NCBI GenBank assembly: GCA_001599595.1
Contig: BCHH01000010.1
Coordinates: 125,667 to 189,666, forward strand
Direction: 5' to 3'
DNA length: 64,000 nt
Source: Beverwykella pulmonaria
Lineage: Eukaryota; Ascomycota; Dothideomycetes; Pleosporales; Melanommataceae
A program made the position numbers and the translations under genes. The notes beneath the pieces were generated by a model, which saw nothing but the letters and a program-made list of their open reading frames with translations, had not been told where the DNA came from and made no database searches. The number at the start of each line of letters is the position of its first letter. The first letter of the stretch is position 1. This document shows positions 56,423 to 64,000 of this stretch, piece after piece.

Positions 56423-57214
56423 GACACACACGCAGACATACACACATACAATACACATCATTGTACCCTCTCTAATCCTCGCCCTGCTTACATTGAAAAA
56501 ACGAGCCAGGAGCGGATCCATCAAGCTAGCTTCGAAGCCGCCTCGGCATGCGACTTTCAGACGCTACTTGTCATCCGGACGGCCATCAAGAAAGGTGATT
56601 TCCGCTACCGATGCGCGTGTAGCTAAGTATTTGCAGAAGGACTAATTGCTAGGTGAGCACAAAAGTCGAACTAGGTCAGCGATTCGGTGCGTATTCAGTA
56701 TATGTCGAGTGCTAACTTGAGGAGGGCGGAGCTCTGCTTCGACTCTGGAGTGGTTGAAGAGGTGCAGACGCAGCGCTTAACCCACCAGCTTGAATAGGCG
56801 CTCCGACAGCTATCCGATTCTAAGCTAAGCGAGGTTAAACTTAGGGCGCTTTCTCTAACTTAAATATATTTTTCGCGTACAGTAATCCATTAAGGGGATT
56901 ATTATATTATATTATAGCAGGCTGCGTGGTATACATGGAGAAATAGCGGCGTAAATCGAGCTAACCTATCCAATTAACATTCAAACAATATAGAAGCCTA
57001 TGTTCGTCATCACGTAAAGAAGCTGTTTTCCATAACGACTAACTTATAGTACAACCTGCCGCAACATCCATACCGACAAATACACCATACATTCAAGAAA
57101 CAGGAAAACGACCAACCAACCAAATCCAACGAAGCAAGCAATGCGTAGATGAAAGACCGAATACCGCAACTATCTCAAAACATACAGAAAGGGAGTAGTC
57201 AATTCAAAGGTTCC

Positions 57215-57658
57215 TTAGCGACACTGATCCCTGATAGGAACCTCGCTGCAGGTGTTCGAGCCGGTCGTGTTGCACAGAGTATTACAAGTCGTGCCCGGCT
57301 TGACGAAGACTCGGTGAGTTTGGTCGCCCAGATCGTTCGTCCAAGTTACACGGTACTGATCCAGCGAGTCTGGAGCGAGTCCATCTCCGCGATAGCCCGG
57401 CTGGCACATACAGAAAGATAGACCCTTGTATGGGCGAGAGTCGAGTGGATTGAAAACCGTGCAAGTGACACGATCGGCGACGTTACCACACGCTCCATTT
57501 GGCCACGGATTATTAATGTTGCATGGTTCGACACAGCCAATGCGGCACCCTGTGGGAGCGGGAGGCGTGGCACAGTTGGTTACTGTGACAGTGATGGCTT
57601 CCGGGGCGGCCAGAGAGAGCGACACCGAAGAAAGAAAGACCAGGAGTGAAGTAAGCAT
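57215..57658 (-). CDS. Small cysteine-rich secreted protein, effector candidate
   Basis: Intronless 147-residue frame starting MLTSLLVFLSSVSLSLA, a clear signal peptide with cleavage likely after the alanines. The mature part has 12 cysteines in about 130 residues. It includes an EGF-like CMCQPGYRGDG segment and a HRVFVKPGTTCNTLC block resembling unnamed secreted ascomycete proteins. Size, even cysteine number and location in a repeat-rich block fit the profile of secreted effectors or cell-surface-active proteins. No enzymatic motif is present and no role can be assigned. The leader upstream of 57658 contains no competing start. Confidence 0.72.
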   Translation of the reverse strand: MLTSLLVFLSSVSLSLAAPEAITVTVTNCATPPAPTGCRIGCVEPCNINNPWPNGACGNVADRVTCTVFNPLDSRPYKGLSFCMCQPGYRGDGLAPDSLDQYRVTWTNDLGDQTHRVFVKPGTTCNTLCNTTGSNTCSEVPIRDQCR

Positions 57659-59135
57659 GATAGACGATTACAGTAATGGTAGAGAAGTGGAGATAAGAAT
57701 GTAGTGAGGAACTGTCTTGATACTAACTTGCATAGAAAGACAACCATTATATATGCACCATACTGCCCTCATAGCCACAAGATATTTTAAAAACCTGAAC
57801 AGTCAGAGGCTGAGGTTCAGAGCTGAACCACCACCAACTGTCGGTGTATATGTTTGCACCCGATCAGGTGCCTCCACAGCTGGAGATGCGCCAAACACTC
57901 CATTTATATACAAAATACGAAGGTTTGGAGACTCAGCCACGACGATGTCACTGTGGCTTCTGTGTATCTTTGCTTCTATAGGCTGGTAGTGCTCAGCTGG
58001 GTGATAGAAAATACATGCAGCCGTACCAAGCCATCCAGTTACCCGCCATTTCGGCACACAGATCTGTCGAGTTGATAGATTTCGGTGGACGCTTCCATCT
58101 GAAAGTGGCCATGACCTTGAGCACAGCAAATCCGCGGCGTAGGAATTCTGCTAAATATATGAAGGGCGGTATTTTAGGCTATCAGGAGACTTAGCATTAT
58201 CCACACCGCAGTGTGGCTGTTCCAGTGGCGAGCCAATCATGTCTAAATATTTCTTTCCTCGGAAGGACTACACCATAGAAGTCAGCGCTTGATTTTTGAG
58301 ATTTCGAGTTCTCCCGCACACTATCACAGATTACACCTGAAACAGTGCAACAGACAGCTTGACGATCTGCTAGGTCCCGCTTAGGCCGTCCGAATCTTAG
58401 CAAATTTATGCTAAAGATAGCACATATAGCTGGTGGCTCTGATTCCTGTCGTAAATTGATTTTAGCTGGAATCCGCACATCTTGAGAGCAGTAGAGAAGA
58501 TGCTCCGCAGAGCCCTATCAAGGCCGACATTGAAATCATACATAAAGTCATAATGAAATTTCGAAGCACCTAGAGTGTAGCCCTGGTCCTAGTCTGTCAA
58601 AATTATAGATCACCGGAATCCTATCGTTAAATTAGTCCTGCGATCTGCGTTGAAAACGAGGCTATAAATCCACTCAAAACATGCGCGCTTGGACACGAAG
58701 AAGAAGACGAACTACGAGTTCCCTCCTCAACCCTACTTAAATAGCACTTATTTTTCTCCCTATTGCGATAGTTCGCCGTCCGGGCTTCTCGAAGCGCATA
58801 TGGAATTCATCTTTGCTGTCGCAATTTATAGAGCTCTAGAGCTGAAGATGTGTAAACGGAATAATATCCCTAGCACAGCATCCAACCGATTTGAAGAAGG
58901 CAGATAGCCATGTATTCACCGGATGGTTTGATAAGGCGAACGCATCAGCCAGCAGTCGGCAGCGGGCTGCGCCTTCCCGCGCCGGCCAGTGACTGCGCTA
59001 TTAAGATGATCCGGCCGTATTTCTATCATCTTTCTTTATCTGTTTATGAGAATCAGGAGACATAATCACAACTAGACTAGCATACGCATTGCGCATTTCG
59101 CCTATAAAAGCCTTGTCAAGACTTGGCTGAACGAG

Positions 59136-59247
59136 ATGGCAGGAACGACGACAGGAGACTTTCTAGAGGTATGTCTGGTAACTGAGTGGCATTAACGACT
59201 GAAAAATATTGCAGAGAGTCACTGGAAAATTCCCTAGACGCTGGTAA
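59136..59247 (+). other. Possible 21-codon spliced micro-ORF
   Basis: ATG at 59136 opens 11 codons, then a canonical 46-bp intron (GTATGT...TTGCAG, 59169-59214) joins 10 more codons and TAA at 59245-59247. The product would end TGKFPRRW. A TATAAAA element lies at 59103-59109, only 27 bp before the ATG, which is too close for a usual leader. It could also be the first two exons of a decayed gene, or chance. Confidence 0.2.
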
Positions 59248-59757
59248 CACCATAGGCAACGCTCGAATGATATATTGTTGTGATCATCTCCTGATGCTTC
59301 TAGCCACATCACGCTTATTCCACCACCAAGTGGTGCAGCAGCCACTTCGGCTAAAGCGACGAATGACAACTAAGCATTTGTGAAAGTACATGTCGATAAG
59401 GCTTCAGGCCTGTATTTCAAGGTCATCCCATAAAATGCCGCAAATGTTATATGCTGAGTTGCAAATTTCTCCCGGGGGATCCTTTCTTATATTATCCGTA
59501 CATTATTATCCTCGTGTGCACCATGGCTCTAGCGCTACAGTGAACTTGAAAAATAACCCTGATTTTGCGATATCGCAACACCACGCATTTTGCACCCAAA
59601 TAGTATATTTAATAATAACGTAATCTCTCAAAAACTCGCCATAGCCCCTTAATATATATTTATACAGTCGTGGAGGTGTTTTGTATAGCCTAAGATGTTG
59701 TTATTTATCCTTTCTTGATGTGAATCACATATGCGGGGTGTCGTGATGTGACGAAGT

Positions 59758-59775
59758 AGAGAGAGAGAGAGAGAG
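59758..59775 (+). repeat. AG dinucleotide microsatellite
   Basis: Nine AG units just upstream of the repeat at 59805. Confidence 0.9.
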
Positions 59776-59804
59776 TGATGATAATTGATATTGATTCTAT
59801 CGAC

Positions 59805-59938
59805 GAGGAGCTACCAAAGAGATATCTATAGTCTTGCCAAGCACGCTAGGAGCCTGCCAAGATAGTGAATCGCAAACATAGAGGTGAGTCACATGAGCAA
59901 ACATCAAGGTAACTCATCATGTGACCCACAAGCCGACA
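59805..59938 (+). repeat. Dispersed repeat, short copy with two minisatellite units
   Basis: Direct-orientation partner of 55713-55899, with two 25-bp-type units in place of four. It ends about 55 bp before the start of the broken membrane-receptor-like gene, so its TGAGTCA-containing units lie in that gene's promoter region. Confidence 0.85.
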
Positions 59939-59991
59939 CGGGGAACGGCCAAGAATTCGCTTACTTTTCAAGGATTGTGTCGCGCTAGAGC

Positions 59992-60852
59992 ATGGGACCC
60001 TATCCAACACTAACGTCTGTCTTCACGCCTTTCTCCGAATGCAGCTCCCATTGGACATGGCAGAAAGTCGATGAGACCTCATCTGATACCACAACACTAT
60101 ACCATGACTACTCCGATAACCCCGCTACGACACTAAGCTATCTGAATCTAGGAGGAGGTTGGACGAGCCCCTTGGACATTGGGACGTACAGTCCTGGAAT
60201 CTGCCCGAGTAAGCATACCGCTGCCGGACTTTGGTGGTGCGATGCAACAACCACCGCTGTCTGCTGCCAAAGGTAGATGTGTTGCTCCTTTCCTCTATTT
60301 CAAGCATAACTGATGGGATCCTGGAAGTGGATTTACGTATACTGACGAAATGAAAAGGCTGTACGAGCACATATTCAACATCTAGTACGGTGATAGTCGT
60401 CGATAAAGGCAAGAGCGTCATCAGGTCAGAGCAGCAATGGGGAGTTGACAACGTATACCTCGGTCGTAGGACCCAGAGAGGCCGTCATGTTTGCAGTCAC
60501 ATCAGCCCGGTGATCTCTACGAGTTTCCTTCTAACGCTGCACCGATAGTGTTCTCTACAGCTGTATCGACTGCAGAAGCACCCACTACCACTTCACTTTC
60601 AGTTATCGCTACAGCTACGAGTGGAACGGTCCCAACCGGGAATGCCAGCATACCCTCGCAAGCTCTGCCTTCTGGTCTGAACACTGGCGAAAAGTAGCTA
60701 TCGGTATTGGTTCGGCCATCGGTGCTTTCATCATTCTTGCTTGTATTATCATACTCTGGCTCACGATGCAAAAATACAAAAAGAAGATCGATGCTCAGAA
60801 GAAGCGGTGGAGGAGAAGCATGGAGGTGGTAGTAGAATGGAAGGATCTGTGA
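59992..60852 (+). pseudogene. Broken single-pass membrane protein with cysteine-containing ectodomain
   Basis: The first frame (59992-60276) encodes PTLTSVFTPFSEC, YSPGICPS and WWCDATTTAVCC, the pattern of fungal surface proteins with repeated short Cys motifs before a Ser/Thr-rich stalk and one membrane helix. An AG|GTAGAT donor and a later GGAAG acceptor (about 60333) continue it with GFTYTDEM. Further pieces, GCTSTYSTSSTVIVVDKGKS, a Ser/Thr-rich stalk, and the helix AIGIGSAIGAFIILACIIIL followed by basic residues, lie in different frames. At least two indels are needed, one at the AAAA run at 60690-60693. The final stop would be 60850-60852. This is a pseudogene unless the assembly has several small indel errors here. 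No signal peptide is seen at the first ATG. Confidence 0.5.
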
Positions 60853-61808
60853 GAGTCGTACGTTGCACTAGCAGGGCTTTCGACGAAACCACGACCAGCT
60901 GAGCTAAATTCAGAAGAGTATAGTGGGTTGAGAATGTGTTTAGCGTAGAATCCACAAAAATATATGACGATAGTCGAGACTACATTGAACATAGTCGAGA
61001 TCCACAGGAAGCCTGTCGGAGTAAACGGTTAATTGGACATGATTTAATGATAAATTAGGATCATGTTCAGAATTCCTTTGCTATTTGGCCGCGGTTTGGA
61101 TGCATGCGAAAGTCTGACAGTAGAATTGATTGTGCGATTCATCCCAAAAATATCTAAGACTGTCAAGAAACTTTACTGGCGTTATCATACAGCCACGCAC
61201 GTATAGTTCGGTTCGCGAAGACGCGTCAATGCGCCAACACCACAATACCAATTTTTTCAACCCACCTACAGAATGCCCCCACAGCGTCGCGCGCTTCAAG
61301 AAATCAGCGCGTACGGGCGTTGGATTAAGGGCTTAATCTGTAGCCACATCAACTATATCACCAAGCTTAAGTTCTTATCTGCCTTTAAGGCTGCCTTTAC
61401 TTAGGCACTTACTGCAGATAACATCTAAGCAAGCTTTTAAGGTGCTGACCGACGTGTGCGAGGCTTATGAAGGAAGTCATGAGTAAAAGAGGCGGATCAA
61501 CCCACTATTAGAGCAACTACTAATTTAAACAATCTCCTGTATAGTAGCTCTCCGATGAACTAAAACGCTTCAAAATTGATTTACTTTTGGCGGAGATATT
61601 TCTTTCTGAAGTAGGTATACTACACCTACAGACGCCTTGATCACTAGGTAATCACTTATTGGCCCCCAATGTACCACAAGGTCCGAGCTCCCCACTAGCG
61701 CCTGCTGGGTGTGGCATCTCCAATGCATCCTTCCTTCACCCCACTAAGTTGACATCGTACCAGCTATTCAACATCCTTTACTCTCGTAGGACAGTCGGGA
61801 CGATCGAA
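60853..61808. other. Spacer with transposase remnant
   Basis: Contains the pogo-type remnant at 61312-61455 and the promoter region of the P450 gene. Nothing else recognised. Confidence 0.5.
61312..61455 (+). mobile_element. Pogo/Fot1-type transposase C-terminal remnant with RIP-like stops
   Basis: One frame reads YGRWIKGLICSHINYITKLK, then FLSAFKAAFT, ALTADNI and ASF, matching the conserved region after the DDE catalytic core of fungal pogo/Fot1/Tan1 transposases. Stops are TAG at 61402-61404, TAA at 61426-61428 and TAA at 61438-61440. Each would be glutamine (CAG or CAA) after a single T-to-C reversal, and the CpA context is the classic RIP target. Resemblance fades after GAD near 61450. 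No terminal inverted repeats or catalytic residues remain here. Confidence 0.7.
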
Positions 61809-63558
61809 ATGACCTCCTCCACTTCACAGCATTGCCTAGCTTTTGCTGTCCTCGCAGCATCATTCCTAGCGCTTGTTATTGTGAAGGGCCGCCATGCGAG
61901 AAAACCCATCCACATATTACAGCAAAATGGCCTTGTATGTTATGGATAACATTCTTCAAGCAGATAGACTGATCCTTTATAGCCAATGCCAGAATGGAAC
62001 TGGTTCCTTGGGCACTCTTTAATCGCGAAGGCTGCTATGGAGCGACTACCTAGCAACGCAATTATCGACAATATGATCACAGCTGTGTCCCGCAATTTCG
62101 GAGAATCTGATATGTTCTATCTCGACTTCTGGCCATTGAGTGTTCCACTACTTATTATTACTAACCCGGAAGCTGCCATACAAGCTAACCAGGTGCACAA
62201 CTTGGACAAGCCGCCGCTACTCCACGAATTGATGATGGATCTCGCTGGCGGGCCTCACATGTTCATGATGTCAGAGAAGGAGTGGAAACCGTGGAGAAAG
62301 ATATTTAATGCAGGGTTCAGCGAAAATTACATTCTCAGCCTGGTGCCTAGAATTATCGAAGAAGTGCAAACATATTGTGAAATGCTTCGGACACAAGCAG
62401 CAAGCGGAAGTGTTTTCTCACTCGATGAAGCCACTCTGCGACTTGCATTCGATCTCATCGGAAGGACTGTACTGTAAGTATCTCGGGTACTGGACTGATA
62501 CAGCATCGATAAGCTAACATCTCCTCGGCAGTGACTCGAAACTGCGGTATCAACAAGGGCCGAATGCTTTAGCCGACGCAATGAGGAGTCAGATATATTG
62601 GCATAGTTTCGGGAATGAAGTGAATCCATGGCAGCGATGGCATCCCGTTCGACCGATAATACAAAAGCTAAACAGCTGGATCATGAATCGCTGTATTGGA
62701 AAAGAGCTGGACAAGCAATACGCAGAAAAGCGAAGCGCAACCTCCAGCGGCGAAGCCACGCGTGGTTCCTCCCGTTCTGTTATATCGCTGGCTTTGGATG
62801 CGTATATTCAAGACCTTCAGACGGATTCCGTAACATCGAAGATGGACAGCATTTTTCGACGACATGCTACTTATCAGATACGCATCTTCTTGTTCGCAGG
62901 TCATGATAGCACAAGCACGACGATCTGCTATTGCTTCTATCTTCTCTCAAAGAATCCAGAGGCTATGTCTTTGATCCGGAAGGAGCATGATAAAGTGCTA
63001 GGTATTACCATTTCAGACGCGCCTGAGCTGCTATCTTCCAACCCAAGCTTGCTGAATAAATTGCCCTATACTTTAGCCGTCATCAAGGAAACTCTCCGCC
63101 TGTTTCCTCCCGCGTCTTCCATGCGTTTGGGTCGTCCAGAAGTCGAGCTCGTCGATCGTAACGGAAAGAGATATCCTACAAAGGGCTGTCATGTTTGGAT
63201 TTTACACATGGCTTTGCACCGTAACCCGAGGTATTGGCCAGATCCAGATGCGTTCCTACCCGAGCGCTGGCTCGTGGGCCCGGAGCATCCTCTATACCCA
63301 GTCAAAGGTGCATGGCGCCCATTTGAACATGGCATACGAAACTGCATTGGCCAGACTCTTGCCATTGTGAACATCAAAGTCGTACTAGCACTTACTATTA
63401 GGGAGTTTAATGTGACGGACGCATATGAGGAATGGGATCAATTGCACTTAAAGAATGGTATAAGGCATGTCGATGGAGAGCGAGCGTACTGTATTGAGAG
63501 AGGAGGCATGCATCCGGCGGATGGGTTTCCTTGCAAAGTGGCCGTAAAAAAGTCATAG
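61809..63558 (+). CDS. Cytochrome P450 monooxygenase
   Basis: Heme-thiolate monooxygenase of the ER membrane. Exons are 61809-61934, 61983-62473 and 62532-63558, with introns of 48 and 58 bp and matched phases. The product has 547 residues. The N-terminal helix CLAFAVLAASFLALVIV is the membrane anchor. Further motifs are the I-helix AGHDSTST, the K-helix ExxR in KETLRLFPP, a PERW motif, and the heme loop FEHGIRNCIGQ with the cysteine ligand at residue 477. Start is the ATG before TSSTSQHC, and an in-frame ATG 50 codons upstream adds no useful sequence. The family within fungal P450s is not assigned. No biosynthetic neighbours lie to its left; a cluster to the right of the window cannot be excluded. 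Confidence 0.94.
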
Positions 63559-63620
63559 TCACGATTAGCCTAAACCAAAGGGGTTCTCAGATGCGACATG
63601 CATAGCGCTGTAATAGATAT

Positions 63621-63778
63621 CACGTGTCGCACGTGTTCTATCATTTGTCCTATTCTAGCTAGCTCCCCTTCATGGGTATATATAGTCGTGGTGCGAGCAG
63701 TCAGCTCTTCACAGCTTTCTCACTCCTTATACGCACTTTTACCCATCAGACGATTGACTGCTTCCTCTCATGGTGACA
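63621..63778 (+). repeat. Promoter-like dispersed repeat, right copy
   Basis: Inverted partner of 2375-2551. CACGTG boxes lie at 63621-63626 and 63630-63635, TATATATA at 63677-63684, and the conserved leader continues to TGACA at about 63778. An ATG (63807) follows 123 bp after the end of the TATA box, nearly the same spacing as the ATG after the left copy, although sequence beyond the leader differs. Confidence 0.78.
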
Positions 63779-63806
63779 ATAAAAAGTGCAGCGAACATAG
63801 CCTGTC

Positions 63807-64000
63807 ATGGGTTCTAAAAACCAAGACAATTTCAAGTAATAATAGCACTTTAGTATCTTCCGATCAGTAATATTGCCTCTTTTTTGTGAGTAGGGATGTG
63901 GAGGAAAGACTTTCAAAGCGAATATCGAAATTTACGAGAAGAAGCAGCACGCTCTACAAGAGAATCTTCCGGCCTTGGAGGAAAAAGAGGAGGCCAAGAA
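63807..64000 (+). CDS. Possible 5' end of an unknown gene, cut by window
   Basis: ATG at 63807 opens MGSKNQDNF. A GTAATA donor after 63835 and a GAGTAG acceptor before 63895 would join it to DVEERLSKRISKF and a strongly basic continuation to the window end. The promoter-like repeat lies just upstream with a suitable TATA distance, which is the main support. An alternative frame after the acceptor (TFKANIEIYEKKQHALQENL) is equally open, so the reading frame is uncertain. No family recognised. Confidence 0.28.

Larger units (their letters stand above)
54183..57214. other. Three-kilobase repeat-rich, gene-poor block
   Basis: No intact gene recognised. It holds dispersed repeat copies (55558-55655, 55713-55899), a 25-bp minisatellite, an 82-bp palindrome (56341-56422) and CA-rich sequence after it. 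A 50-codon stretch at 55412-55560 (LDQLITELNQLTPRHDEG) looks coding-like but is isolated. The block has the texture of decayed transposon sequence. Confidence 0.55.
57659..59991. other. Gene-poor AT-rich block
   Basis: No recognised gene in 2.3 kb. It contains a possible minimal spliced frame (59136-59247), a GA microsatellite (59758-59775) and the second copy of the minisatellite-bearing repeat (59805-59938). Confidence 0.5.
63559..64000. other. Right-edge spacer with promoter-like repeat
   Basis: 3' flank of the P450 gene, then the right copy of the promoter-like repeat and a possible gene start that leaves the window. Confidence 0.5.

Noticed and set aside
61809..63558. Secondary-metabolite cluster around the P450
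   Set aside because: No synthase, transporter or regulator lies nearby in the window; one P450 is not a cluster. The right side is unseen.

Overview
The window is nuclear DNA of a filamentous ascomycete (Pezizomycotina), and gene content and style point to Dothideomycetes. The signs are short GT-AG introns of 41-155 bp, dense non-operonic genes on both strands, a HET-NACHT-WD40 (HNWD) gene, a cytoplasmic dynein lacking the animal-type C-terminal barrel, and C-to-T damage in repeats that resembles repeat-induced point mutation (RIP). The class assignment is inference; the fungal assignment is secure. Exon borders were read from splice signals and reading-frame continuity, without transcripts.

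Layout. 0-2 kb: 3' part of a SulP sulfate permease. 2.3-8.3 kb: a promoter-like repeat, an HNWD NLR-type pseudogene with two premature stops, and a copia-type gag remnant. 8.4-14.6 kb: three unrecognised minus-strand genes, one with a frameshift. 15.4-28.4 kb: a gene-dense housekeeping block with a short-chain dehydrogenase, a small conserved hydrophilic protein, an epoxide hydrolase, GMP synthase, a BCP1-type ribosome/export factor, the Rieske iron-sulfur subunit of complex III, a POA1-type macrodomain phosphatase, a histone-fold subunit and a serine carboxypeptidase. Several pairs are divergent and share short promoters. 30.7-47.4 kb: a CLC chloride channel and the 13-kb cytoplasmic dynein heavy chain gene.

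From about 47.4 kb to the right edge the character changes. Genes are sparse: an unknown 269-aa protein, an RTG2/PPX-type protein, a MARVEL-like membrane protein, a cysteine-rich secreted protein, a broken membrane-receptor-like gene and a cytochrome P450. They sit among AT-rich spacers with a 60-bp tandem duplication, two dispersed repeat pairs, an 82-bp palindrome, minisatellite units carrying AP-1/Gcn4-like sites, and a pogo/Fot1 transposase remnant whose three stops fit CAG/CAA to TAG/TAA changes.

A roughly 160-bp promoter-like repeat (paired CACGTG boxes, TATA box, conserved leader) occurs near both ends of the window in opposite orientation, about 61 kb apart. No metabolic cluster or operon-like unit is evident, and no tRNA, rRNA or CRISPR array was recognised.
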